This document shows positions 31,000 to 42,300 of a stretch of DNA of 64,000 nt, piece after piece; within the stretch, counting starts at the first letter, position 1; each line of letters opens with the position of its first letter. This DNA is from Labyrinthula sp. Ha (taxonomy: Eukaryota; Sar; Bigyra; Labyrinthulida; Labyrinthulaceae). The notes beneath the pieces were generated by a model. It was not told where the DNA came from. It did not search any database and saw nothing but the letters and a program-made list of their open reading frames with translations. The translations under genes and the position numbers were made by a program. The stretch covers positions 1 through 64,000 of the forward strand of contig JAALGZ010000070.1 in assembly GCA_015227615.1 (NCBI GenBank), in the 5' to 3' direction.

Positions 31000-32340
31000 A
31001 GGGATCCCTGTTTCATGTGGAGCATCGCTGCCTTCATGGTCCCGAAAGTATCCGGAGGATTTAGGATGGTGGTTGACCTGAGAAAACTTAAAGAGTGTGT
31101 GGAGGTTGAAACCGCAATGTTACCAACAGTGGAGCAACAGATTAGCTGGTTTCTTTTGAATGCACAGTTCTTTGCTCTTTTTGATTACCTGAGTAGATTT
31201 GACCTATTGAGATTAGATCCTGAATCTACAAAATATTTTGGTATTAGCGCTATATTTGCCCCCCCCCCTTTAGAATATTGGGAGCCCCGATGGGCTGTCC
31301 TAATACTCCTACCCACTACCAGGAAATGATGGTGACAAAGCCATTAGGAGGAGTAGAGGACAATTCTCTGGTTGGTAATCCAAGTGGAGGAATATTGCAA
31401 TGGGTTGATGATGCGCTTGTTTATGCCCCAACCTGGTCAAGATTCTTAGAGGTGATTAACGTGTATTTATCAAATGTACGAATATAGGATGTTCGACTAA
31501 ACGTTGATAATTTTACTTTATTCGCGACAGAAATCAAATGATGCGGAAGAGTCTTATCGGAAGGTCAACCGAGATTTGAAGATAAGTATTTCAACAGAAT
31601 ACTCAGTATAAGCTCGCCTCGAACGATGGGGGAGTTCGAGGATGTATTATACATATCAATCTGGTTGGACAGAAGCACACCACAGCTAGCTGAATTAAAG
31701 GAAGATTTAACGAAACTGGTTATTAGAATAAAAGATGAATTGAAGGCTACAAGAGGGAAGAAGGTAAATAGAAAATAAACAAAAGGGGTAGCGCTGGATT
31801 AATGGTGGATAAATGAATATGAAGCAAGGTTTTAAAAACTGAAAGAAAGAACTGCGGTTGCTGCGAAGAAGAGCCTTGGCAACTATTCCAGTGAAAGAAA
31901 TGTTGTTTTAATCACTGATGCCAGTAAAAATTGTTGGAATGTCATTTTGGGCTTGGAAAAGATGGGTCAAGATGAAAACGAGTTGACAGAACTACAGTTT
32001 TATCCTTTCTACTTCCTTAGTGGGGCATATCGAAGAATTTCTCATAATTTGAGAACGCCGGAGAAGGAGCTGTTTTCAATAGCCAAAATGATCCATAGCC
32101 TTCCCTTTCTCTTGGACTCACATCCATCGCCGATAAAATTGTTTACGGATCATATGAATATAGTTCATCTGATAAAACCAGACCACAGTTTGAATCTGTC
32201 GATAATTGGTAGGTTGTATAAATGGTTATTGCTTATTCAAAGCGTCCCCATTCGCGGGATACACGTTCCAACAGAGAAAAATAAACTGGCGGATGTACTA
32301 ATCAAATGGGGTTATTGTGGAGATCAGACGGTACAATATG
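31000..32340 (+). pseudogene. RT and RNase H region of element D
   Basis: The RT is recognised by FRMVVDLRKLKE, LFDYLSRFDLLRLD, GAPMGCPNTPTHYQ and a catalytic box LQWVDDALVYA. RNase H is recognised by VLITDASKNCW, EKELFSIAKMI, LFTDHMNIVHL and KNKLADVLIKWG. The order and spacing are normal for Ty3/Gypsy. Fossil. Confidence 0.75.
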
Positions 32341-32449
32341 ATATGGATTAAGAGAGAGCACAGAACTTTTGGGTGTAATAATACTGGAGCGCTCCCAGGA
32401 TATGGCAAAAAGAATGAGAGTTAAATAACCTAAGGTACTGGATTAAAAT

Positions 32450-33560
32450 TATGTGGACTTCCGCATAAGCTTTCTGCAACCAGATTATGGCGGTGAACTT
32501 AAACCGATAGACAAGGTGGTACTAAGAAAACCGCAAAAGGATAACCATGGAAGTATCACACTGTCCGAGAAACGTATACTGGTACAAGATGACACAGAAC
32601 TTTACATCAACAAAAAGACGAAGAAACTTTGGATTCCAAGGCCTCTGATAGCACATCTGACGTGGATGGTCCATATTTCCCATGGTCATTTAGGGATAAA
32701 AGAATGTTGCTTTACGTCAATAACTACAAGCTTTCTCTTACAGAAGAGAAAAAGAGAGATGTAGTGAAGGAAGTTAAGAAAAATTACCTTCATTGTGATC
32801 CTAGAGGGCATTATAGAAAGAGAAGAATTAGCGAAACTGTTCATAAAACAAGAGCTAACCAAGATATTCGTGATAATTTTTTATTTGTTTGGAATGGATA
32901 TTAGTTAGTTCTAGTTGAAGATGTACCGAGAAAAATATTGTTAGTAGCACCAAAGAGATGCAACGTCGATGTTGTTGTTAAAGGTTTGGTAAGATAGAAA
33001 AGGTGGAAGTGGATTAACAAGTAATTTTGACCTAGTTTCTGGTAGAGGAAACCATTCTGTCAATAATGTTGTACAGCGCTTAAAGAAACATTTTTCTTTT
33101 TAGCATAGGTTTAGGGGGGGGGTAGTTATTCCCCCATGAATAAACGGATCTGATGAAGTGACTCATCAAGCATTACTAAGATATGTTAAAAGTTTGACGA
33201 GCCAGTATTTGATGGACCACGACTCATGGTTTTTGCTGACAGAAGTCATTGTACCTTACGCAAACAATAAACCTAGATTAGATCTGGGTTTCCAAACCCC
33301 CATGGAGATATTTGGAGGAAGGTAACAAGACGAAACAGTGATGGAAGTCGACCGTGTTAATGAACAACAGGATAATGATATGCTCATATTTCCTACAGAA
33401 TAAAAGTTGAGAGAACATTTGACTAAAAATAATGTGAAGGGGGCAGTTGAATGGACTAGCTGAAATCCTGAGGGGGGGGGTTGTTAAGTCAGTGATATCC
33501 AGAATGACCTTTAGAAGAACAGAAGGTAGAGTAAGATCTAACAGGAAGTTGGTGAATGAA
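32450..33560 (+). pseudogene. Integrase region of element D
   Basis: Weakly kept integrase: an H-H segment (WMVHISHGHLGIKE), an HCD-like block (NYLHCDPRGH), and a core with LVSGRGNHSVN-like and PWINGSDEVTHQ-like remnants. The assignment rests on alignment with E3 and on position between RNase H and chromodomain. Confidence 0.55.
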
Positions 33561-33779
33561 ATTCAGTTTTCTGAGGGTAAATAGGTTTGAGTTGCGAGAA
33601 TTAACAAGTTTGGAGATAAAACAAGGCTCACTTGGATTGGACTTTTTTCTGTAGCAAAGGTCCTAGGAAGCAATGTGTATTTGTTGAACGATGTCTTTGA
33701 GGTACAAAAGTAGGTCCATTCTCATAGAATGGTTGCCTATTGTGTTGAAGCAGGAGAAGTAATCCAAGAAATTAAGTAG

Positions 33780-33965
33780 CATGTGACTCAACAAGCTGGA
33801 GAACTTGAAGTTACAGGACTTCACACATTGAGACAGGATACTGCAGGATATAAAGTTTTGGTATCATGGAAAGGGTTTGATGAGTCCGAGAAGAGCTGGG
33901 AAAACTTTACGAATATGTGGAAAGAACAGCCCGTAAAGATGGCAGAATTTTTAAGGGAGAGGATG
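33780..33965 (+). pseudogene. Chromodomain of element D
   Basis: LEVTGLHTLRQDTAGYKVLVSW, read in parts, followed by KGFDESEKSWENFTNM, fits the chromodomain pattern seen in E3 (WWQGFPKSDSNWQ) and E4. Chromodomains in such elements direct integration to marked chromatin; here it is a remnant. Confidence 0.7.
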
Positions 33966-34249
33966 GATGTGGGCCAAGATGCAGCTTATCTTTATAGGCT
34001 GCATGTGGATGAAGAAGCTCACCTTGTGGGTGCTGATGTTCGAAGCCATGGAGAACGCAGTAGAATCAAGAAATCAACATATAATACAGGATGAACTCAA
34101 CAAGAGGAGCTGGTGCTACAGGATTGTATACTGGCCTATGGATACAGAGAGTAGAATGCAATGATGAAAGGCAGATAACTTCCATGAAACCTAGTATCAC
34201 AAATCCTAGGAAAGGTGTAGAAGTTTTTGAAATGACAGGGACTGAGTGA

Positions 34250-34650
34250 GGTGCATGGGCTGAAAGTTTCCTGTAGGGAGCTCCATGAATTCTTAGATAA
34301 CGAGTTTGGAAAAACGAGGAAGCTAATCAAATGTCAAGCAAGGGAGGACTTCATTGCTAGTGACAAGAGAAAGCAGAGATTAAAGAAATTATTTGAAAAT
34401 AGAGAAGGAATGAGCAAGGAGGATATTTTGAAGTTGAATTTTGATGAACTCTCGGATCCAGAAGGTTTAAAGCTAGAAACTAAAGTGGAAATGCTTCTTC
34501 CAAAGAATAGTGAGAATACTAGGATGAAAGAAAAGGAGTTCATGTTCGAGGTATGTTTAGGGGAGCAGAAGTATGAAGTAAAGGCTGAATTCAATTTGGG
34601 AGCTAGTATAACTGTGGCGGCGGATGATTCTTTGGGTATCCTTAAGTAGA
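34250..34650 (+). pseudogene. Protease-like region of element D (after the chromodomain)
   Basis: FEVCLGEQKYEVKAEFNLGA and the following SITVAADDSLG align in position with the protease of E3 (KVLLDSGAGISCIG) and E4 (NILLDSGAWKSCAG), all three lying downstream of the chromodomain. The call is by comparison; on its own it is weak. Confidence 0.45.
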
Positions 34651-35053
34651 TATTGGAGAAGTTTATGAGTACTGAGACAAGAGGAACTAGAGATGCAAGT
34701 AATTCTGTAGCGATGATGAAGGGTTACATCCGTGTAAAACTTAGGATTGGTGTCAAGAACACAACAGTTTGGATCACAGTACTTGAAGTTAAGCTTTGGA
34801 TAGTTGACAAGCCGCATTGGAGTAACCGTTTGATTGGAAAAGATTTTCTAAACTTACTTGAGTTGATGTCCGAGTAAGTTTTATTCAATATGATCCAGAA
34901 GGAGGTTGGTCTGCAGCGTAGTGATGCCAAATTGATGAAATCCATTTGGGAAGATATTATTAAAATTAGGAATAAAATTATCCTGCAGATGAAGACAGCA
35001 ATGAATATGAAGAATTTCATGAAGAAGGTAAGCTCAGGAAAGGAGCACCTGTT

Positions 35054-35285
35054 TAGTAAAGGAAACCTGAAGTTTACAAAGAATAGAAACTGTGGAAATA
35101 CTGAGAGGTCTGAGTGAGAAGTCCAACAGGATTTTTGTGGAGATTGAAACTTTGTCTCCAGATGGAAGATATTTAGAGGTTTTTGCTCGTACAAACAATT
35201 TGAGGCCAGGATGGGTCTCTTTAGGAAATGAATTTGAAAACAGAACAACAGCTGAAACTGGGTCTTCAGTATTTAGAGAAGGCAG
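35054..35285 (+). pseudogene. MT-A70-like C-terminal segment of element D
   Basis: Reads SPDGRYLEVFARTNNLRPGW and then VSLGNEF, matching the last conserved block of MT-A70 enzymes (in METTL3, L-S-P-G-T-R-K-I-E-L-F-G-R then W-I-T-L-G-N). The same 232 bp is duplicated at 3659-3890 and 28571-28802. Fossil. Confidence 0.68.
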
Positions 35286-35675
35286 TGTGGCACAGGTGGC
35301 ACAGCAGCTTGAAGGAAGTCCTGTCGACTTAGACCAAAAGTTATCTGTTGAGCCCGGAGGTGCTGGGCGGCTTGCTGGGGAGCTAAAGATATTATTGGAT
35401 GAGCACTCGGAAGAGGTAAAGCCAGAGAATGGTAGGAGAAAGTAGGGACAGGATCAACGGAATGAGGGACATGGTCTCATAGGAAATAAAAAAAAATATA
35501 TACGTATCAGGGATAGATAGAAAAATAGATGGAAGAGGCTTTAAGCTTTTAAGGCATAACTAATTCAAACAAAAAATAATAATATTAATGAAAAGGCTTT
35601 AAAGCAGCAAATCTTGAGCGGAATCTATTCAACGATATTAAACCCCTAACAGCACATATATCCTAGGGTGTCACA
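35286..35675 (+). repeat. 3' LTR of element D
   Basis: The 390-bp LTR runs from TGTGGCACAGG to GGGTGTCACA and is followed by ATATACAG, the mirror of CTGTATAT at 28168-28175. Confidence 0.88.
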
Positions 35676-35814
35676 ATATACAGAACAGACTTAAGGGAAG
35701 CAAGAAGTAAGACGAAGAGCTATATTCTTAAGCCGTCTGGTTAAGTAGTTAAGTCAGAAGAATCAAAGAATTATTTACAACTTTGATCACTTAGCAACAT
35801 CCTACTACGTTAGG
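35676..35814 (-). other. 3' flank of nuclease copy 4
   Basis: Mirror of 28037-28175. Non-coding, begins ATATACAG at the D LTR and ends at the stop codon of the nuclease gene. Confidence 0.55.
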
Positions 35815-37947
35815 TTAATAGAAGCTGTCCAAAAAATCACTATTGACATTAAACATATTTTCATTTCCCAATACATCTATTCCAAAAATATCTTTCTCAT
35901 TGAACATATATGAGGCACATAAAAGTTCTATGGATCTTTTTTCAGGTTTTGCTGCCTTTTTCTCTACATTTATAGCAACAAATATTTTGTTTCTAGTATT
36001 TAATAAATTTCCATAATTTATTGCTTGTTTTATAGCGTCTTTCATGTGTCCATCGTCAGTAGTTGGTACTGATACACATTTTACTTCTATTATTATACCT
36101 ACATCACCATTGGTAAGTCTTATATCAGCTCTACCTTTTTTACCTGAATCTAGTTTACTAGTATAAATTTCACTGCCAAATGTGGAATGTTGCGTTTGCA
36201 ATACTATATAATTTAATAGTGAATGTACTACATCTTCATTAGTAAACACACCCTCATTATTGTGATCATTAACTAGTTTAACTCCTTTGATCATTTCTTT
36301 AAATTGGTTATAGAAGTTTTTGAAGAGTGCTCTAATATTATTTTGATTATACTCTTTTGTATCAATTATACTCTGCAAGATGTCAATTAAGGTCTCAAGT
36401 TTTTTAGAATCTATGCTGTAAATGTCTTGATAGTAGTTTATTATTTTTTTTCTCATTTCATACTTAATTTCCATATTAGGTAACTCATAGAAATCTTTCT
36501 TTTTACCATCAATTGTCAAATATCCACCGATAAATAGGTAAGAAAATAATAAGTTTAAGCCAACTGAATTGATTTCTTTATTACCACCGATTATATTCTT
36601 AAGAATTTCAAAGTCAGATACCGAAAAGTCATCTTTTCTTTCTAAGTAAATGCTCTCACCATTTACCAGCTTTTCCATTTGTTCTCTAACCTCTGTGCTG
36701 GCAAATAAGGCATCGATAAAATTTATACTTCCGCTTTTTTCCCAATAAGACTTAAACTCAGTAAACTCACCTTCTCTTAAATAACTAACGATTGACCAGA
36801 TATTATATTTACCAACTATTTCCTTTAAATGCACTTCTTTATTTTGTGGACAATATTTCTTAATTTTATATCCATTGTACCAAAGTTTAGCCTTGTCACG
36901 AAGTTTTTTAGGTACTTCAAAATGCTCAAAGAATAACTCAACGTCAGTTTGATCAAGGCCATAATGTTGCGCATATTTAGCAGTAGTAAAATTAATTTTA
37001 CCAAGATCGTTTATTCCAGATAGCATACCGCTTTGCGCGATATACTGAATTCCTGTTAGTACTCCCTTTTTTAAGTAAGAATTACTCTTTAGAGCAGTCT
37101 CATAGATACCTGAAAACAACTTTATTGTTTTGTCAAGATTATCTTTATCAAACTCCCTATATGCGATATTAGCTACAGCATCATATTCATCTATCAATAT
37201 CCAAACTTTCTTATCATAATGACAAAAGAGCATTTCACTTAAAAACTGCAGGCTATACATTATCTCATCATCGCTAAGAGATTTTGATGAAATAAATCCA
37301 GTATATTTCTGTATGAGTATTCTAGCTTCACTATCAAGTGCTTTACTGCTTTTAAGATAATTATGCTCCTGGAAACATTGTCTTAAGGCATATTTGATCT
37401 TTTCTTTTACGGAACTATAATCTCCAGCTTTACAGTTTTTGAAATCAGCATATATGACTGGATACGTTCCTTGTATAGTTAAAGATTCTGTTACCCCAAA
37501 TAGTTTTGTTTTCGCTATTTTTAAAGGAAAGATTTCTCTTTTTCCGCAAATATCACCATCAATTTTACCACCGGCAAACAGCTTATAATTATCACTCTTT
37601 CTTTCACTTATTGGTTCACCCTTACTGTCAACTTCTATTTCTAGAAATCTCTTCAGCATATCAAGATTTACAGTTTTTCCCCAACGTCGTGGCATTGCTA
37701 TTAATAATGTTTTACAGAAATCCTCTATAATATCTTTTATAAACAGACTTTTGTCAGCAAATATTGTACTTTGCACTACTAAATCCTTAAAATCACCACC
37801 CAGCAAGAAGTGAGGTTGAAATTTTGGTCCCCTTTCAGTTCCAGAAACTTTATCAGTATATTCCTTTAACAAGCGAGACGAAGCTTGCCCAGTGCCCCGA
37901 ACTCTTCTCTTTTTCGGAATTTGGTAAGCTTTACCTGTTTTTTTCAT
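35815..37947 (-). CDS. AAA-ATPase-like / PD-(D/E)XK nuclease-fold protein, copy 4
   Basis: The 710-codon open frame has the start MKKTGKAYQIPKKR. This is the best kept of the four: P-loop PRRWGKT (about residue 86), Walker B-like ILIDEYD (about 250), and a C-terminal PD-(D/E)XK fold with GRADIRL supplying the Asp and IIIEVK supplying E-x-K. It shares with copy 3, and not with copies 1 and 2, residues such as CKTLL before the P-loop, TVNLD after it and FDKDN after the Walker B block. It starts about 38 bp from the B LTR, whose orientation matches the gene, so the LTR may serve as promoter. Role unknown; a nuclease or nucleic-acid-dependent ATPase is the conservative reading. Confidence 0.87.
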   Translation of the reverse strand: MKKTGKAYQIPKKRRVRGTGQASSRLLKEYTDKVSGTERGPKFQPHFLLGGDFKDLVVQSTIFADKSLFIKDIIEDFCKTLLIAMPRRWGKTVNLDMLKRFLEIEVDSKGEPISERKSDNYKLFAGGKIDGDICGKREIFPLKIAKTKLFGVTESLTIQGTYPVIYADFKNCKAGDYSSVKEKIKYALRQCFQEHNYLKSSKALDSEARILIQKYTGFISSKSLSDDEIMYSLQFLSEMLFCHYDKKVWILIDEYDAVANIAYREFDKDNLDKTIKLFSGIYETALKSNSYLKKGVLTGIQYIAQSGMLSGINDLGKINFTTAKYAQHYGLDQTDVELFFEHFEVPKKLRDKAKLWYNGYKIKKYCPQNKEVHLKEIVGKYNIWSIVSYLREGEFTEFKSYWEKSGSINFIDALFASTEVREQMEKLVNGESIYLERKDDFSVSDFEILKNIIGGNKEINSVGLNLLFSYLFIGGYLTIDGKKKDFYELPNMEIKYEMRKKIINYYQDIYSIDSKKLETLIDILQSIIDTKEYNQNNIRALFKNFYNQFKEMIKGVKLVNDHNNEGVFTNEDVVHSLLNYIVLQTQHSTFGSEIYTSKLDSGKKGRADIRLTNGDVGIIIEVKCVSVPTTDDGHMKDAIKQAINYGNLLNTRNKIFVAINVEKKAAKPEKRSIELLCASYMFNEKDIFGIDVLGNENMFNVNSDFLDSFY

Positions 37948-37985
37948 TGTTTTCTTTTTTTGCTTTGTCTCTAATCTTTCTACAG

Positions 37986-38278
37986 TATTCGGTTATTATA
38001 AAAAATTCAGCAGTAAATATGGTCTCGGTTCCTTCTACTGCGCATAAAATAAGGGAAACTTGCTTTTAGTTCAAATTCAGAATTTATTCACAAGTTCTTT
38101 GTTCTTAATTTGTACAACGGTCGCATTTTAAAAAATCTTTTTTTTTTGCGTCTCTACTTTTACAATATAGCATTACCCCAATGTATTTTTAATTATAAGG
38201 TACCCATTGAAATGAGCACTTTGCTAATCCCAGGTCACTATTTCAGTTCAGTTCAAATATAGAAATTTATCCATAAGA
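37986..38278 (-). repeat. 3' LTR of element B
   Basis: Begins TATTCGGTTATT and ends CCATAAGA on the + strand, the complement of the A LTR. It adjoins ACAG and lies about 38 bp upstream of nuclease copy 4. Confidence 0.87.
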
Positions 38279-38439
38279 TTGCCTCTTAACAAAGTCTCAT
38301 TTTCATTCTTATCTCAGTCTTCCTTTCTTCCTATCATCTCCAATCTCACCACAAACACTTTCCCCAACATAAAAAACCCACGATATTTTACTTGCACAGC
38401 AAATAATCCTAACACCAACTCTCCAGTTCCAAGTTAAAC

Positions 38440-38660
38440 AAATTTCATGTTTCAAATTCCAAGTTTAACATAAATCCTCAAACTCCGTATTCAAACACAA
38501 ATCCTTAAGTTCTAAACTTCAACACAATTTTTCAAAGTTCCAAGTTCAATACAAATTTTCAAGGAGCAAGTTCAATACAAATTTTGAAGGTCCAAGTTCA
38601 ATATAAACTCTCAAGCTCCAAGTTCAAAATTCCAAATCAAATCAAATCAACTTTCAATTC
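38440..38660 (-). repeat. Degenerate ~30-bp tandem repeat, element B
   Basis: Minus-strand copy of the tract at 18120-18350, seen on the + strand as TCCAAGTTCAATACAAATTT-type units. Confidence 0.6.
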
Positions 38661-38694
38661 TATCTCAATTTATCACATCATGTTTATTTCAAGT

Positions 38695-38905
38695 ACATTA
38701 TAATTCATCTCCTACTGACATCCATCCTTTCCGCAAAATGTTTTTCCTGCACAACAGAACTAAATATTGTACCTTGGCATTGAAACACCCCTCAATCAGC
38801 TCATATATTTCTTTAGGCTTTCTAAAAGTCCATGTACTAGGAGCCATTAATATTTCTTTACCAAAGTTACCTTTCTTCAAATTCACGGGTAACTCACCTT
38901 TTTCA
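38695..38905 (-). pseudogene. MT-A70-like tail of element B
   Basis: Encodes RKPKEIYELIEGCFNAKVQ and the terminal block, as at 17881-18069. It is separated from the rest of the domain (46660-46950) by E3. Fossil. Confidence 0.65.
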
Positions 38906-38910
38906 CATAT

Positions 38911-39348
38911 ATTGAGTACGTCTAGTTCTCAATTTACACTTCTAATTTTTATTTCTTCCTTTTCTCCTTGGTTTCTTAAACTATTGTAAAACTTCTTCTA
39001 TATCTTACTTAAGGCTTAAAAAACTTCTTAAAAACTATATTCAGCAAACTACAGTTCATATTCGATCATAGCCATAACTGTATTTCACCAAACCACGTCA
39101 TCACATTTTTCTCTTCCGTTAATTTCCAATATGACATTACCACCGATTTTATATTTCTAATAACGTCCATTTCCTTCAAATCTAAACAAGCTTACATTTT
39201 TCCCACAAGAGCTCCGCTTGGCTCCCAATAAAGGTTCGGATATACCTCACCCACTCAACTAACGTCTATATTTATATTTCATTCACTAGAGGTCAGAACA
39301 TCAGCTCTTTCTCATACATTTACAAACCAAAACTAACTTATTTCAACA
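38911..39348 (-). repeat. 3' LTR of E3
   Basis: 438 bp; on the minus strand it begins TGTTGAAATAAG and ends TACTCAAT. It starts only nine bases after the gag-pol stop codon. Confidence 0.94.
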
Positions 39349-39357
39349 CTGCTTTCT

Positions 39358-42300
39358 TTATAAGCTCGATGCTCCATCTAAACCGATAGTACACCAACCC
39401 TCACGACAATTCCACCTTCTCCCAAATAATTCCAAATATCTAGCGTCAGGATTTAGTCTTTCAAGCAGTTGATAAACCTCATCTGGCTTCCTACTTTGTT
39501 GACGAACTTTACTCATTATTACATCTCCACTTCTTGACTTAGATAAAAAAGATTTTCCCTTGACTGATAACAGCAGTATCTCTTTATTATGCCGCAAGAA
39601 CTGTCCATGTGAGTGCCAAAGTTTTCCGCTACTAGTCTTTTTTACCCATACCACTACTTCAACTAAACGACATCCCCAAACTTTCAAAATATCGATTCCC
39701 TCCTGCAACTTCGAATTTGTCACCCACAAAGCTACAACTCCAACAGGACAGAGCTTATTAACGGGGATCTGCTTCACTTGGCCTACTTTAATTGTTGGAT
39801 AAGTTATTGATAACCCCCTTGTTGGATTTGACGACACTCCATCATCCCAAGCAGGATCAAGTAAAACAACATCATATTCACCTACCACCTCCAAATCCAA
39901 CTTCAACACATCTGAAACCATATATCTACTCCTTTTAGGTTGCTTCCAAACAACAAAACACTGTTCCCCCACCTTCTCCAGATCATCTACTTTATACAAA
40001 TTATCCCTCATCTCTCCCACTCGAACTCCATTAAAACAATTATTATTATCCTTCAAATATTCTGAAAACAATTTTCTATATTTTCTTCTTTCTTCCTTTT
40101 TATTAAGTTCACTTTTATACAAATCCTCCCACTCTTTCAAACACCTATCTCTCAAATCATTCTCAACATTATTTATTTCAAAATCAACATTTCTACTTCT
40201 TCCCATCAATACATCTACAGGTCTCAACTTATATTTTTTCAAAACCTTCTCTCCCACTATTATTTTATTCATTGATCTCTTTAGCACATACAAACAAATC
40301 TTCCCCAAGTTCATTTTTATTCTAGGATGTATCAATTTAATCTCCTTCCAAACATACCCTATTATCTCTAATTTTTTTCCACTTACACCATATACATTAC
40401 TTAACTTTACCAACTCTTCCCCCTCAACTTGCAATTCAGATGAAGATATCATATTCATTCCTATGCAACTAATTCCTGCTCCACTGTCAAGCAATACCTT
40501 ATACCATTTATTCCCAATCTTTGATTTAAAACTATCTCTTGGCCAAGTTACTTCTACTGCATTATCTTCAATATGATTCACTGATTCTCTAAACTCCTTT
40601 TCTACCTTGAAGTTCTTTATAAAGTTTATCATCTTTTTTATATCTTGAAGATTAAGACGTGGATTGTTTACATCTGCTACATTCAATACTGGAATTTCAA
40701 TAGAATTTCTATCATCTTGCACCTCAAACTTTTTTTTATAAAATTCCCTTTCCTTACTCAGTTCAGATGTTGATCTTTCCTTCCCAGTTCGCACAATAAT
40801 TCCATTACGTCTATAAACATTCTTCAAACTATCATTGTATTCTTTGATCTTATCAAACTTTACTTTCAACATCCTATATACCCCGATCGACTGGCTACCC
40901 AGTGATACCTGCAATAGAGTCACCACTTGGGACTTCGTTTTCCCCGGAAGGCTACCTAGTGAACAAATTTCTTTCCAATTTCCTATTCCAAATTTCAAAC
41001 TCAATTTTTCAAATACTATTTTCTCTGCCAACGACCAACCTTTAGATCTACTCAAACCTTCTGACACCCCTTCTGACATCGATCTTATTCTACTTGGATA
41101 TTTGATTATTTTTATCCTCTCTTTCAACCAGATATTTTTAGGTACAGTGCTTACACTTTCTGCAATCATATTTACCTCTTTGCTACCCTTATTCCTTTCC
41201 CATTCTCTGATCAATTTATGAGCATTTTCAAAATCTATGGTATCGTCTTTATTTTTCCTTACAAACTCTTTTACTAATTGGGGTACATCCTCGTAAAGTC
41301 TACGCATGCATTGCCAATTTGAATCACTTTTTGGAAATCCTTGCCACCAAATCAACACCTCAAATCCATCTATTGTATTTCTCAAATCTAATAACTTTTT
41401 TACATAATAAGGTCCCTGGTTATAATAGAAACTATGTTTTATCTCTGAGGTTACCTTAAAGTCTTCAGATTTCGATTGGTATAGAACCATCCGTTGTGAA
41501 TGTACTACTTGCTCCTTACCTCCAATGGACTTTACTTTATAACAATGTTCACCTTCAACTGCTACTACTATATATGGTCCAATCCATCTCAAACTTATTT
41601 TATCATTTAACCACGGTGTACCTACTCTAGATATCAATACAAAATCTCCAGCCGCAAAATTTACACTTGATGATCTGAATTTAGCATTGATATATTTTCT
41701 CGATCTGTCTCTGCTTTCTTTAATAATAGGCTCTACTATATTTCTCCTATTCAAAATTATTTGCATCAACTTTTCTACAGCTGACTTAAACTTCCTAGGA
41801 TCCTTACATTCTCTAAGTTTTCCTTGAGTAACTATTGGCAGGATATTTTTCTCATCAGTTTCTACTATTTTATTCAACCCTCTTGCAGTAGATAAATATG
41901 TGGTCAATTCATTTGGAGAATACCCATGACGTGAACGGCTATTATTTATAACATCCATCACTTGAGGTAATAACTCACTCCACTTTTCTTTCTCAATCAT
42001 ATAACAACTACACAGCTGGCGAAGAACTCTGAGAACGAACCTATTCATCACTTCGATTGATCCGTTACTCCAAGGGCTATATACTATTGAAAATTTATAC
42101 TCAGCTGGAAATCGCGACTCGAAGGTTTTTAACACTTCGTTGTTGAAATGAGAACCATTGTCTGAGACCAAGGTGAATGTGGGTGGCAATCCTATTAATC
42201 CCCTCCACATTATCAATGCCCTTACAACTACAGCTGCACATGGACTGGGATCTTCTATTAACAACACTTTCCTCGACACGTCTTCCAATATAACCAAGAT

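Larger units (their letters stand above)
28803..35675 (+). mobile_element. Element D: Ty3/Gypsy chromovirus-like LTR element, lineage II, at the centre of P2
   Basis: A 6.9-kb element with 390-bp LTRs (28803-29192 and 35286-35675). Order: gag with CCHC knuckle, RT, RNase H, integrase, chromodomain, protease-like region, MT-A70-like C-terminal segment. It is broken with many interruptions. The LTRs differ at only about five sites by eye, which is fewer than the decay of the interior would suggest. No direct target duplication is seen because the left side abuts an inverted D fragment. Confidence 0.85.
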
